Assembly (NCBI RefSeq): GCF_018860805.1
Contig: NZ_JAHKQR010000001.1
Location: 469,158-533,157 of the forward strand
Reading direction: 5' to 3'
From: Aestuariibacter sp. A3R04
Lineage (GTDB): Bacteria > Pseudomonadota > Gammaproteobacteria > Enterobacterales > Alteromonadaceae
Length of the DNA stretch: 64,000 bases
Shown here: positions 29,348 to 38,912 of the stretch, piece after piece
Numbering within the stretch: position 1 is the stretch's first letter
How the letters are laid out: every line of letters begins with the position of its first letter
Position numbers and translations under genes: made by a program
The notes under the pieces: generated by a model
Databases searched by the model: none
What the model was told of the DNA's origin: nothing
Seen by the model: only the letters and a program-made list of their open reading frames with translations

Positions 29348-30697
29348 ATGCTGTTGAACGCTACTGAAATTCGCGCTGCTCTTGCACTGGCGCTAGTTTA
29401 CGTATTAAGAATGATGGGTCTTTTTATGGTGATGCCGGTGCTTGCCGTGGCTGCTATGGATTACCCTGATTATTCGCCCATGCTGGTAGGACTGGCTGTG
29501 GGGGGCTATGGTCTTACTCAGGCGGCGTTGCAAATCCCCATGGGCATGATGTCAGACCGTTGGGGGCGCAAACCCGTCATCTTGCTCGGTCTCGCAGTGT
29601 TTGCGGCCGGTTCGCTTATTGCTGCGTCGGCAGAGTCGATGGCGTTATTGATTGCCGGTCGCGTACTGCAGGGAGCGGGCGCTATTGCGGGCGCTATAAT
29701 GGCCTTGGCAACGGACGTTAGCCGAGAGACGCAGCGGGCGAAGGTCATGGCAGTGATTGGTATCGCCATTGGTTTTTCATTCTATCTCGCGGTGCTTATC
29801 GGGCCGCTTATTGCACAGCATTGGGGGTTGTCAGGTGTATTTGGCATTACCGGTATTCTTGCCGTTTGCTGCATGCCCTTAGTGAAGTGGGGGGTTCCCA
29901 ATGCGCCAAGCAGTGCCAGTGGTGACACCTTGCCCCATCTTTCAGAGGTAAAAAGCCTGTTTTTATCACCTCGCTTGTGGCGGCTGAATCTCAGCGTAAT
30001 GGTGTTACATATGCTCATTACCCTGCTATTCGTGCAACTTCCCCTCACGTTGCTGAATTTTAACGTTACTCTGGAAAGTCACTGGATGATTTACCTGCCA
30101 GTACTGGGTGTATCCATTATTGGACTTGTTGTGCTCATGGGTATAAGCCGTGGAAGAACACCAAAATCAGTAATGCTGACTGCTGCCGGGTTAATGATGG
30201 CCGCATTCTTTATGCTACATATGCAAGATCATCACTGGTGGATCGTCATGGCAGCCGTAGTGATGTTCTTCACGGGTTTCAACTATCTTGAGGCCAGTTT
30301 GCCGGCATTGGTATCTACTTTGGCCCCGGTGGGTAAAAAAGGTACGGCCATGGGCATTTATGCCAGTTTCCAGTTCTTCGGCGCGTTTCTCGGTGGACTT
30401 ATGTCGGGTTTGGTGACAGATATATGGTCGCCGAAACTGGCTTATCTCGCTGGCGCGATTGGTGCTGCGATTTGGATCATGGTGTTGTCTGGAATGCGTG
30501 AGGTGAGCAAACTAAAACGTCTGGTATTACAAGCCGACGTGTCAGTATCGCGCCAGGTAGCGTTGAATAACGCACTTATGGCGCTGCCGGGTGTGGATGA
30601 TGCGGTAACATCAGCAAAAGAGCGCGCGGTGTACCTGAAAATAGAAAAGAATTTCGATATCGACGAAGCCAGAAAGGTTATCGCCCAGTTTATCTGA
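29348..30697 (+). CDS. MFS transporter with C-terminal soluble domain (YajR-like)
   Basis: A 12-helix major facilitator with the motif A sequence GMMSDRWGRKPVI between helices 2 and 3. After the last helix a soluble tail of about 70 residues (from RLVLQADVSVSR to EARKVIAQFI) has the alternating strand/helix pattern of the YAM domain of E. coli YajR. Substrate unknown. It is divergent from uvrA; I recall uvrA, this MFS gene and ssb as neighbours in related genera, but here ssb is 27 kb away. Confidence 0.87.
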   Translation: MLLNATEIRAALALALVYVLRMMGLFMVMPVLAVAAMDYPDYSPMLVGLAVGGYGLTQAALQIPMGMMSDRWGRKPVILLGLAVFAAGSLIAASAESMALLIAGRVLQGAGAIAGAIMALATDVSRETQRAKVMAVIGIAIGFSFYLAVLIGPLIAQHWGLSGVFGITGILAVCCMPLVKWGVPNAPSSASGDTLPHLSEVKSLFLSPRLWRLNLSVMVLHMLITLLFVQLPLTLLNFNVTLESHWMIYLPVLGVSIIGLVVLMGISRGRTPKSVMLTAAGLMMAAFFMLHMQDHHWWIVMAAVVMFFTGFNYLEASLPALVSTLAPVGKKGTAMGIYASFQFFGAFLGGLMSGLVTDIWSPKLAYLAGAIGAAIWIMVLSGMREVSKLKRLVLQADVSVSRQVALNNALMALPGVDDAVTSAKERAVYLKIEKNFDIDEARKVIAQFI

Positions 30698-30831
30698 TGC
30701 TAGCCTGGATCTGTTGAGAGGGCCGCTTATTCATCGGTTTGTCATTAATGGTGACATATTATGGGCTCAATTTGAGTAGGTTATCCAGTAAAAAAAACAG
30801 CGCAATAGGACAGTAAGGAGAGTGATGTTAC

Positions 30832-31416
30832 ATGCTTGATTTAAACGGTTTCAAAGGCATTATTTTCGACATGGACGGCACGTTAATTGATTCTATGGGC
30901 GGACATAGTGTTGCCTGGCAGAAAACCTGTGAGCAGTTTGGTTACCCGTTTGATGCGGAATACATGCACAACCTTGGCGGTGTTCCCACACTTGAAACGG
31001 TGGATTTACTCAACGAAAAGTATGTCAGAAATCATGATCGAGAAACGGTGGCAAATTTTAAGAATTCGGTGAGAGCTGCCATGCAAGATACACCGGAGCT
31101 TATCCAGGATACTCACGCCATTTTCACTCACTACCGGCCCTTTAAGAAAATAGCTGTAGGGACGGGGGCCGAACGCTCCCACGCGGAATTCCTGTTGGCG
31201 CATCATGGTTTATTATCTTCACTGGATGCGCTGGTAACGGCCTCAGACGTGGAAAATGGAAAACCAGCACCGGATACGTTTCTCTCAGCTGCCTCACAAA
31301 TGGGGTTAAAACCCGAAGACTGTGTTGTGTTTGAGGATACAGAAATAGGCAAGCAAGCAGCGACCCGAGCAGGTATGCACTGCATTATGGTTGTTGAGGG
31401 AAAAGTACGTTACTGA
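30832..31416 (+). CDS. HAD-family phosphatase / phosphoglucomutase-like (YqaB group)
   Basis: A cytosolic haloacid-dehalogenase-fold phosphatase acting on sugar phosphates. Motif I is FDMDGTLIDS (nucleophile D14), motif II TGAE, motif III lysine in GKPAPD and motif IV FEDTEIG. Length 194 aa with a small cap domain matches the YqaB/beta-phosphoglucomutase group. GGAG precedes the start. Its 3' end overlaps the convergent lipoprotein gene by 7 nt. It is the first gene of the 27-kb block. Confidence 0.85.
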   Translation: MLDLNGFKGIIFDMDGTLIDSMGGHSVAWQKTCEQFGYPFDAEYMHNLGGVPTLETVDLLNEKYVRNHDRETVANFKNSVRAAMQDTPELIQDTHAIFTHYRPFKKIAVGTGAERSHAEFLLAHHGLLSSLDALVTASDVENGKPAPDTFLSAASQMGLKPEDCVVFEDTEIGKQAATRAGMHCIMVVEGKVRY

Positions 31417-32021
31417 ACGCGGGGTGCCTTAGCGCCGTGGATCCCGGCAGTGTGTTGTTTCTCCAGCGCACAGCCGTAGCGATAGGTGCGGTTCATGCGA
31501 ACTACGGAGCGGGTAATAGCTTGTTGAAATAATGCATCTGCGGCTAAGGGAGCAGACGCCGGTTGAATTGCCATACCCTTAAATTCCCTGATCGCAGTTT
31601 TTTCTTCGCTATTAGGAGCCTGATATTGGGCTGATATAACAACATTCGCAATGATACTGTCACCGTAGCTTTGCAAGAAGCTCTTATTCAGAGTGACAAA
31701 CAAATGACCGTGCTGGGGTATTGGGGTAAGTGAGAAGTTGGCCTCGTTGAGAGCAGAGAAGATCCATTGCTTCATTTTTTCGGGCCCGATTGTATCTCCT
31801 GCCGCAGGAACAATTGGCGATGCGCGTTGATCGTCGTAGGCCAGTAAACTTGCTGGACAATAGGATTTCAGTGAATCGCGAATGGCTTTTTCTTCGGCTT
31901 CTGACAGGCGTGTTTGCGGCGGTTTGTCGTCATCGGTGGTTACACAGCCTCCTAAAATACTGAAGGTTAACACCATGGCTGCAACGGTTTTTGCGTGCCT
32001 TTCGATCATCTTTTTTTGCAT
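31410..32021 (-). CDS. Hypothetical lipoprotein
   Basis: A 203-residue predicted lipoprotein (lipobox ILGGC around residue 26) with no family I recognise. The mature part has a helical segment (EAEEKAIRDSLKSY) and a C-terminal region with many polar residues. GAGGA precedes the first ATG; a second ATG four codons later is possible. Overlaps the phosphatase gene tail to tail by 7 nt. Confidence 0.65.
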   Translation of the reverse strand: MQKKMIERHAKTVAAMVLTFSILGGCVTTDDDKPPQTRLSEAEEKAIRDSLKSYCPASLLAYDDQRASPIVPAAGDTIGPEKMKQWIFSALNEANFSLTPIPQHGHLFVTLNKSFLQSYGDSIIANVVISAQYQAPNSEEKTAIREFKGMAIQPASAPLAADALFQQAITRSVVRMNRTYRYGCALEKQHTAGIHGAKAPRVQ

Positions 32022-32128
32022 GCCGGTCGTATCCTCATTACACTGCGCAATCGGTACTGATGTTACCTTAATGTCCGGTCTGAGTTGTCTGGTTTTTAAC
32101 TTTTATTTGTTACAGAGCGTAAACCACT

Positions 32129-33007
32129 GTGTTCATTCTTAGTCGAAAAATTACCTTGTTTTTCTGTTTGTCGTTTTTACATGGATGTGCCATCGATGTG
32201 AGTTCGTCCAGTTATTTACATCAGGATCCGAAACCGAAAGGGCTGGATATCACAGCGTTGACCCAGGCGGTAAACGAAGACGAGGCCGCCATGACCATCA
32301 CCACCGTCGAAATTAAAAACGGACAGGAACTGACCCTAAAAGGGGTTGCTGTGGCATATCCGGACCCTATCGTGAATATTGTGTTGTATGCAGACAACGG
32401 TATGAACATAAGCAAGAACGCTCGGTTAATACACGAATTTGGAAAACTCCCGGCAAACATATTGTGGGTAGACTACCAAGGTACTGGTGCAAGCCAAAAG
32501 GCGTCCAGAGCAAGAATGTATAATCTTAAACGCGACGCACTGGTTGTTTACGACTATGCGGAAGAAGTCTTTACTAATGATTTACCCACTGTAGTGCACG
32601 GCATTTCAATGGGGTCTATTTTGGCGTCTTACGTTGCGGTGAAACGAGATATTGATGGCCTGGTTTTAGATAGTGCGATTAACCGGGTGAACGATGTAGT
32701 GCAAAACATGGTGCCCGACTGGACACGGCTCTTTACCTTTCTAAAAGTATCCCCCGAGTTGGCGATTATCGAGAATGATGACTTTGTACGCCAGTTCGAC
32801 AAACCTCTGTTTTTGGTGGTAGGTGATAAGGACAGGATCACCCCTATCACCTTTAGTCGGGAATTGTATGAAGCTTCTCCCAGCGAAGATAAAATGATAT
32901 ACGTTGTGCCCGGAGGCAAACACAATAAATCGATGAGTTATCCAGATGTAAAAGGCCAGTACCGTTTGTTTATCAAAGCGGTAAAAGCGGCCAGTAATAC
33001 ACCTTAG
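32129..33007 (+). CDS. Alpha/beta-hydrolase lipoprotein
   Basis: An exported serine hydrolase with a lipoprotein signal (lipobox FLHGC) and the nucleophile elbow GISMG (Ser160). Strand/helix features include WVDYQGTGASQ and LVVGDKDRITP (acid residue), with the likely catalytic histidine in PGGKHNKS. The layout resembles YfhR/abhydrolase-12-like proteins. Start is GTG 32129. It lies 1 nt before the end of the convergent RDD gene. Substrate unknown. Confidence 0.8.
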   Translation: MFILSRKITLFFCLSFLHGCAIDVSSSSYLHQDPKPKGLDITALTQAVNEDEAAMTITTVEIKNGQELTLKGVAVAYPDPIVNIVLYADNGMNISKNARLIHEFGKLPANILWVDYQGTGASQKASRARMYNLKRDALVVYDYAEEVFTNDLPTVVHGISMGSILASYVAVKRDIDGLVLDSAINRVNDVVQNMVPDWTRLFTFLKVSPELAIIENDDFVRQFDKPLFLVVGDKDRITPITFSRELYEASPSEDKMIYVVPGGKHNKSMSYPDVKGQYRLFIKAVKAASNTP

Positions 33008-33008
33008 C

Positions 33009-33671
33009 TTAAACGTTAAATCCCTCTGGCACTCTACAAACACGAGTGTCGGCAATCAAATCGTGTACACATCGTTTGTCTGCGCGGAAGATAAACAACA
33101 CATCGATCAGAGACAGTATACTGCCAACTACTGGAATATAAGCCACGATACTGATAGGCAGATAACGTTTGAGCATAATGGTAGAAAAAGTGGCTTGGTT
33201 GTCTTCAAGATCTTCAATTCGGATTTTTAAAAATCGCTTTCCCACTGTCTGGCCGTAATTAAATAATATAAAGCCGTGAACAAGAAGAAAGCTAGCAAAC
33301 CCATAAACAAAGATCATGGCCGTTAAACCGATGGATGGCTCTTGCAGGTTTTCTAGGCCGACGACAAAAAACAGCGGAATGGTAATAAGTATAGATACCA
33401 CCGCGTCAATAAGGGCGGCAGCAAAACGTTCGCCTCTTGATGCCAGACGATCCTCAACTACGGAAGCAGCTCGCATCGCTTCGCTCGGCAGCCCTGAGCC
33501 ATCGGTATTAATTTCAGAAACGGTATCGCCATCGTCCACTGCGGCTTCTTTTCGCGCAATGGCGGCGTCTATTTCCGCCGCCCGTTCCGGGTCAGCTTCT
33601 CTGTTCATCGCTGCTGACAGCGCACGCAACTCATCCAGACTAAGTCCATCATAAATACCGGGTTCGGCCAT
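33009..33671 (-). CDS. RDD-family membrane protein
   Basis: A membrane protein with an acidic, soluble N-terminal region (about 80 residues) and an RDD domain with three hydrophobic helices. The signature is RFAAALIDAVVS (here the first R/D of RDD) and TVGKRFLKIRIED. RDD proteins have been linked to Na+/H+ exchange or transport accessory roles, but the function here is not known. A strong AGGAG precedes the ATG. Confidence 0.82.
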   Translation of the reverse strand: MAEPGIYDGLSLDELRALSAAMNREADPERAAEIDAAIARKEAAVDDGDTVSEINTDGSGLPSEAMRAASVVEDRLASRGERFAAALIDAVVSILITIPLFFVVGLENLQEPSIGLTAMIFVYGFASFLLVHGFILFNYGQTVGKRFLKIRIEDLEDNQATFSTIMLKRYLPISIVAYIPVVGSILSLIDVLFIFRADKRCVHDLIADTRVCRVPEGFNV

Positions 33672-33714
33672 GAAAAAATACTCCTATTTGGTTTGCATTA
33701 CATAATGCCTTTTT

Positions 33715-33870
33715 TTGAGAGAAAAAAAAGTACTCTGTTGCACTGCCTGTGGTACGTTTCGCTACCTTCAGGTTCAATATTGTCGCGTTTGTGGTAGTTG
33801 CGATCTCTGCCGCTTTTTATATTACATGGTGGTAAACTACGCGTTATTCATTCACTTAACGCTGAATTAA
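33715..33870 (+). CDS. Possible small zinc-ribbon protein
   Basis: A 51-codon open frame (TTG start at 33715) with three CxxC pairs: C9/C12, C23/C26 and C29/C32, in CTACG and CRVCGSCDLC. The CxxCG-x(9-10)-CxxCG spacing is that of a zinc ribbon. It ends 5 nt before the likely GTG start of the next hydrolase. There is no good ribosome site, and it could be a remnant or chance, so this call is tentative. Confidence 0.3.
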   Translation: MREKKVLCCTACGTFRYLQVQYCRVCGSCDLCRFLYYMVVNYALFIHLTLN

Positions 33871-33875
33871 TCAAC

Positions 33876-35165
33876 GTGAAAATTTCTACTTTACTTTTTT
33901 CGACAGCGCTATTCCTTTCACTAAGTGGATTGTTAACTGCGCAGACCCTTGCAGGGCCGGCGTTGCCCGATGATGTGACCCCCGAACTCAGTGTCGGCGG
34001 ACCTTACGCCGTAGGTGTGACAACGCTGAACTTGCAGTATTCCCAGCAGGTAGAAAACATACAAGGTGAAAAACAGCGCCGCAGTCTTAAGGTGGAAGTC
34101 TGGTACCCTGCAGAGCGTGCGGGCGCTAATACCACTTATGACAACGAAACTCGCAGCGGTAAACCCTTCAGTATAGTGACGAATGCATCAAGGGATGTGG
34201 AAGTTCTCACCAATGACTTCGCATATCCAGTTATTGTGCTGTCTCATGGTTACACAGGTTATCGCACCATTATGTACTATTTGGGTGAGCATCTGGCTTC
34301 CTATGGCTATATTGTTGCGGGCATCGACCACACTGATTCAACCAATGAAGATGTAGACTTCGCGAACGGGCCCTTCGCCGGCTTTCCAAGTACGTTGATG
34401 AACCGTTCACGGGATCAGGTGTTTACCTTAAATGCCTTGCTAGACCATGCTCTGTTTAAAGAGCTAGCCGATCAGGAAAGAGCGGGGTTAATTGGGTATT
34501 CAATGGGGGGCTTTGGTGCAGTGAATACCGTGGGAGGGTGTTATTCGTTTAGCGAAGAGTTAGCCGCACAGTTTACGGGGGCAGCGTCACAAGACACGGC
34601 AAAAAAGGCGCAAAAATTGTTGAATACCTGCGCTGGCGGAAAACAAGACAGCAACAGCGTGGACCCCAGGTGGAAAGCGATGATGGCTCTGGCTCCCTGG
34701 GGGGGCCAACACAAGTTGTTTGACGAGAAAGCTCTGGCTACTATTGCAGTGCCAGTGTTGTATGTTGGGGGGGAATACGATGATATATCCGGCTACGACG
34801 GTATTAAATGGTTGTTTGAACATACAGGGAGTAAAGAGTCCCAATTGTTGACTATTAAAAACGCGCGGCACAACATCGCTCCCCATCCGGCGCCGGCACA
34901 AGCGTACGGTAGCGAATTTGATATTGGACATTACCTTGAGCCCGCATGGCGGTCAGAGTCGCTAAACGCCATTAACGCGCACTTTGCTCTGGCGCTGATG
35001 CATTGCTACGTAAAAAACATCCCCGCGTACTGCGATTATCTCACTGTATCAGGGAGCAGCGCTCAAGAAGTGACAAACGGCGTACAACCCGAGGTATGGA
35101 AAGGCTTTGATCATCGTTACGCCCTGGGACTTGAAATGACACACAAGGGTAAAAAAAAGCGGTGA
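33876..35165 (+). CDS. Exported alpha/beta hydrolase (PAF acetylhydrolase / dienelactone hydrolase-like)
   Basis: A secreted serine hydrolase of about 429 aa. A signal peptide (STLLFSTALFLSLSGLLTAQ) is followed by a mature domain with nucleophile GYSMGGFG (Ser209), acid region GGEYDDISGYDG and histidine in NARHNIAPHP. The pattern fits platelet-activating-factor acetylhydrolase-like enzymes that cleave short acyl esters. The GTG at 33876 is chosen since it starts the signal peptide; the frame extends to a TTG at 33798. The stop lies inside a strong bidirectional hairpin. Confidence 0.78.
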   Translation: MKISTLLFSTALFLSLSGLLTAQTLAGPALPDDVTPELSVGGPYAVGVTTLNLQYSQQVENIQGEKQRRSLKVEVWYPAERAGANTTYDNETRSGKPFSIVTNASRDVEVLTNDFAYPVIVLSHGYTGYRTIMYYLGEHLASYGYIVAGIDHTDSTNEDVDFANGPFAGFPSTLMNRSRDQVFTLNALLDHALFKELADQERAGLIGYSMGGFGAVNTVGGCYSFSEELAAQFTGAASQDTAKKAQKLLNTCAGGKQDSNSVDPRWKAMMALAPWGGQHKLFDEKALATIAVPVLYVGGEYDDISGYDGIKWLFEHTGSKESQLLTIKNARHNIAPHPAPAQAYGSEFDIGHYLEPAWRSESLNAINAHFALALMHCYVKNIPAYCDYLTVSGSSAQEVTNGVQPEVWKGFDHRYALGLEMTHKGKKKR

Positions 35166-35183
35166 GGATTTCCTCACCGCTTT
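35156..35183. terminator. Bidirectional intrinsic terminator
   Basis: A perfect 13-bp stem (AAAGCGGTGAGGA / TCCTCACCGCTTT) with a 2-nt loop, flanked by an A-run on one side and TTTGTATTT on the other. It overlaps the stop codon of the plus-strand hydrolase and lies 25 nt after the alpha-galactosidase stop on the minus strand, so it can end both transcripts. Confidence 0.85.
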
Positions 35184-35208
35184 GTATTTGTGTTAGTAGA
35201 ATGAGCCT

Positions 35209-37338
35209 TTATACGGCGTCTAACTTATAGATAAGCGCCGTCTGTGGGAACAGTACTGGCATTTGCAAACCGAACTTCATTAGGGCTTCTCCGGTAAATA
35301 CCTTGCCATCTGCTGTTTGCAAAATAGAGGGCGAGTACTCCTTGAGTTTTTCTGGCCACACACGGGTAATACGGTATGACTTCGCGCTGTCTAACCCTGC
35401 GAAGAGGAAACGCAACGGCGTGGTTTTTGGTGTTTCTACCACACTGTTATAGGCAAACACCGCTTCAGACTTGTCTTTCGATACATAGCCAAATTTCACG
35501 TTCAGTTTGTCGTCATCCATGCGGAACAGATCGCCAGAATGGGTTAGATGTCTGAACGATTTATACAGTGTGATGGCATCTTTCAGAGCTCCGGTTTCCT
35601 GTTCGGTGAGCTCTCTTGGATCCATTTCAATGCCCATGTGGCCGAACATGGCCACGGCTGCGCGCATTTCGATAGGAATATTACGCCCGGTAATGTGACA
35701 ATCTCTGGGGCCAACATGGGCACCCATCACTTCTGAGGGGAAGAAATAAGAGAATCCGCGTTGAATGCGCAGGCGATCCAGGGCATCGTTGGAATCAGAC
35801 GTCCAGAAGCGGTCAGTATGCTGAAGTATACCTAGGTCAACACGCCCACCACCGGAGCAGCAACTTTCAATTTCAATGCCCGGATGCGCGTCTTTCACCC
35901 GCTGAATGAGTTGATATAACGCCGGTATTTGGCCGTGCATTGCAGGCTTGCCCTTAAGGTTACCCGGATGGTTCACATCGCGGTTCATGTCCCACTTGAT
36001 GTAGCTGATCTTTGGATAAGTACTTAAGACGTCAGTAATGACCTTATATAGATACTCAACCACATCCGGGTTAGTTAAATCGAGCACTAACTGGTTGCGG
36101 AAAGGGACGTGGGGGTTATTCTTGGTTTGCAACGCCCACTGGGGATGAGCGCGGTACAGGTCACTGTCTGGGTTTACCATTTCAGGTTCAAACCAAATAC
36201 CAAATTCCATTCCCAGTCCGGTTACGTGATCGATCAGTGGGCCGAGGCCTTCGGGGTAGATAGATTCATCCACGGTCCAGTCACCTAAACCGGCTTTGTC
36301 TGAACGGCGGCCTTTAAACCAGCCATCGTCGAGCACAAATCGCTCCACACCCAAGGGGGCCACTTTGTCGGCCAATGCTTTAAGTGTATCTACGTCGTGG
36401 TCAAAATAGATGCCTTCCCAGGTGTTGTAATGTACGGGGCGGGGTTTGCTGTCTGCATTGTGCTTTAGCACATTGCTGCGTATGTAGTTATGGAATTGTT
36501 GTGACAGCGACGAGAAGCCTTCGCAACCGAAACCGCTGTAAAGCACAGGAGATGAATAGGATTCACCTGCAGCCAATTGAACTTCTCCGGGAAATAGAAG
36601 CTCGCCAAACTGTACATAGCTGCGGCCATCTGCCATTACCTCAGCACGCAGCTTGTGGTTGGCCGATGCGCCTAAGTGGAAGCCGAAACACTCGCCAGCT
36701 AGTTCGCTGGTACCCTGTGGAAATGCAATCAGGCCTGGGAAGGTGTCGTGGGAGGTTTTGCCTCGGCGGTTTTCTCTCACATAGCTACCAAAGAAGAGAT
36801 CGTGATCAGCGGTTTGGAATTCGTTTGACCAGCGCCCTTCGAAGGTTTTTATCTTTGTCACATTCATAGGCAGGGTAAGACTGGCGGCGTTGAGGTACGC
36901 CAGATTTACAGCTTGAGAGCCTGTGTTGGTGAGCGTAGATTTGTACGTTGCTACACTGCTGTTTTCATCGAGGACTACCTGCGTCACCAGTAGCATATTA
37001 CGGTGTTCGTCTTCCCCGATAAAGGTTACTTTTAGCCCTTGTTGTTCGATGGCAGTGGTTTGGAAACCCGCAGACCATTCGTCCTGTTGGCCGAATACTT
37101 CCAGTCCCGGTGCACTGGTAATACCTTCGCCGTGGGTGGGTACGAGTGATACCGGGGGTTCGACAACAGGTGCGCATTTCGCTTCCTGACGTGTACTTAG
37201 CAGGCTAAGCATCGCGCCATCTGTGGCGGTACTCAGTGGTTCACCCATATATAAAAGCGATGGGCTACGACCCTGACAATCGAAAATGATTGTCGTGTAT
37301 GCGTTGTCCAGTCTGACAAATTGAGGAAGAGAAGACAT
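35209..37338 (-). CDS. Alpha-galactosidase, GH36
   Basis: A retaining alpha-galactosidase that removes alpha-1,6-galactose from melibiose, raffinose-type or galactomannan oligosaccharides. The GH36 nucleophile motif KWDMNRD places Asp450; a CSGGGRVD loop (to about residue 501) and WTSDSND (about 511) follow, where the acid/base aspartate is expected. An N-terminal beta-sandwich and central TIM barrel (ERFVLDDGWF) are evident. No signal peptide, so it is cytoplasmic. The start at 37338 follows GAGG. It is the last gene of the uptake operon, behind an internal terminator. Confidence 0.95.
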   Translation of the reverse strand: MSSLPQFVRLDNAYTTIIFDCQGRSPSLLYMGEPLSTATDGAMLSLLSTRQEAKCAPVVEPPVSLVPTHGEGITSAPGLEVFGQQDEWSAGFQTTAIEQQGLKVTFIGEDEHRNMLLVTQVVLDENSSVATYKSTLTNTGSQAVNLAYLNAASLTLPMNVTKIKTFEGRWSNEFQTADHDLFFGSYVRENRRGKTSHDTFPGLIAFPQGTSELAGECFGFHLGASANHKLRAEVMADGRSYVQFGELLFPGEVQLAAGESYSSPVLYSGFGCEGFSSLSQQFHNYIRSNVLKHNADSKPRPVHYNTWEGIYFDHDVDTLKALADKVAPLGVERFVLDDGWFKGRRSDKAGLGDWTVDESIYPEGLGPLIDHVTGLGMEFGIWFEPEMVNPDSDLYRAHPQWALQTKNNPHVPFRNQLVLDLTNPDVVEYLYKVITDVLSTYPKISYIKWDMNRDVNHPGNLKGKPAMHGQIPALYQLIQRVKDAHPGIEIESCCSGGGRVDLGILQHTDRFWTSDSNDALDRLRIQRGFSYFFPSEVMGAHVGPRDCHITGRNIPIEMRAAVAMFGHMGIEMDPRELTEQETGALKDAITLYKSFRHLTHSGDLFRMDDDKLNVKFGYVSKDKSEAVFAYNSVVETPKTTPLRFLFAGLDSAKSYRITRVWPEKLKEYSPSILQTADGKVFTGEALMKFGLQMPVLFPQTALIYKLDAV

Positions 37339-37360
37339 AAAAACCTCATAAATAGTGTTA

Positions 37361-37387
37361 AAAAAGGAAGCCCCGCGCAGGGCTTCC
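37361..37387 (-). terminator. Intrinsic terminator between symporter and alpha-galactosidase genes
   Basis: On the minus strand GGAAGCCC and GGGCTTCC form an 8-bp or longer stem around a GCGC-containing loop, followed by six T residues. It lies 38 nt after the symporter stop and 23 nt before the alpha-galactosidase ATG, so the enzyme is expressed by read-through or from its own promoter. Confidence 0.85.
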
Positions 37388-37424
37388 ATTGGGTGACTCG
37401 TTTGAACCAGGTTTTTTCGCTAGT

Positions 37425-38891
37425 TCAGGCCGCCGTTTCCTTGCTGGAAATAGCCATGGAAAACTGTGCCTTTTGTCCAAAAATAACTTTGTTCACCAGC
37501 AGCGCAAAACTCACACATGAGAGCAAAGTAATAAACATCAGGTGAATATAATGCAGGCCAAACGGAGCGTAAATCGGAGAAAATTCAAAGCTCAGCAAGG
37601 CGTAAAGAGCCACGCCGAAAACGACTGAGCCGATGGCTGCATTGGCGTGAACGTTTTTAAACAGCAAGCCGACAATGAATACAGACAAAATGGGCATGCT
37701 AAGTAACCCGTATAACTGCTGCACCAGGTTTATAATACTCTCTGCCTGTTGGTAAACGGGAATTAATGCCAAAGACACAAAACACAGAAGAACAGTTACA
37801 AATCCACTCAGTTTTGGGACATTAGGCGACTTATCGACGTAGGCCTCGTGAATGTCACAAACATAAAGTGCTGTGGCAGAGTTGAGATTACTGTTAAAAG
37901 TAGTGAGTACAGCTGCGGCCATAGCCGCGGCAAAAATGCCTGATAGCCAGTCAGGTAATACAGTAGCCACAATACGTCCGTATGCGCTGTCACCAATGTC
38001 GCCAAAGAGTTTGTAGGAAACTATTCCAGGCACCACAATGATGGCCGGTACAATAATCAGGCGAATACCCGCTGCGGCGAATACCCCTTTTTGCGCTTCT
38101 TTTAACGACGGTGCAGCCATGGCCCGTTGCGTAATGACCTGGTTGGTACCCCAGTAGAACATTTGAATGAAAATCATACCGGTAAGCAGTGTGTGCCAGG
38201 GAACGGGAGAGTCACTGCCACCGATAAGGGTAAGGCGTTCTTCGGGAATACCGTCGAAGTTATAGTCAATGGCCTGCAACGCGAGAATAGTTACGACGAC
38301 TGCCATGGTTAACAAGAGTACGCCAGAGTATGTGTCGGATACGGCAACGGCGCGAAGTCCGCCGAAAATCGCGTACAGGGCTCCGACAATGACAAATACC
38401 ACAGCGATGTACATGAGCGGTAATTCCACGTTGAACATGGATTGCATGAATAGAGAGCCGGAGTAAATTACCGCCGGGCAGAAAATCAATGCACTACCGA
38501 GAAAGAACAGGGCGCTGATAACCGCGCGGATATGTTTATTGTGGTAACGTTGTTCAAGCAATTCTGTGGTAGTGGTACATTTGAATTTGTAATACACGGG
38601 CAGAAAGACTTTTGCCAGAATAAACAGGCCTACTACAGCAGACAGCTCCCACAGGGCGAGCAGAGCCATTTGATTGCCGTTCATACCTACCAGTTGGTCG
38701 GTACTGAGGTTTGTCAGTGTGATACTGCCAGCGACAAAGTACCAGGCGAGACCGCCTCCGGCAAGGAAGAACTCGCGGTTTTGGTTTTGTTGTCCGTTGC
38801 GATTTTGCCCCCGGCAACTTAAGTACGTTAACAACCCGATAAGGGCTGTAACGAACACAAATACGGACACCTGAATAGTGCTTGAATACAT
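37425..38891 (-). CDS. Sodium:solute symporter (SGLT-like sugar transporter)
   Basis: An inner-membrane SSS-family symporter of 488 aa with about 13-14 hydrophobic helices, likely to bring galactose or galactosides in with Na+. Family landmarks include FFLAGGGLAWYFVAGSITLTNLSTDQLVG (in part: the GGxxxWxxxGxS pattern), YAIFGGLRAVAVSDTYSG and FNSNLNSATALYVCDI with the expected Na+-site residues. It lies 21 nt after the SapC gene in the operon. Closest resemblance is to glucose/galactose SglT types. Confidence 0.92.
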   Translation of the reverse strand: MYSSTIQVSVFVFVTALIGLLTYLSCRGQNRNGQQNQNREFFLAGGGLAWYFVAGSITLTNLSTDQLVGMNGNQMALLALWELSAVVGLFILAKVFLPVYYKFKCTTTTELLEQRYHNKHIRAVISALFFLGSALIFCPAVIYSGSLFMQSMFNVELPLMYIAVVFVIVGALYAIFGGLRAVAVSDTYSGVLLLTMAVVVTILALQAIDYNFDGIPEERLTLIGGSDSPVPWHTLLTGMIFIQMFYWGTNQVITQRAMAAPSLKEAQKGVFAAAGIRLIIVPAIIVVPGIVSYKLFGDIGDSAYGRIVATVLPDWLSGIFAAAMAAAVLTTFNSNLNSATALYVCDIHEAYVDKSPNVPKLSGFVTVLLCFVSLALIPVYQQAESIINLVQQLYGLLSMPILSVFIVGLLFKNVHANAAIGSVVFGVALYALLSFEFSPIYAPFGLHYIHLMFITLLSCVSFALLVNKVIFGQKAQFSMAISSKETAA

Positions 38892-38912
38892 CGAAAGCTC
38901 CTTAGGCGATGA

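Noticed and set aside
36384..36869. A cysteine-rich 161-codon frame antisense to the alpha-galactosidase
   Set aside because: Shadow of the GH36 gene; no ribosome site or motif.
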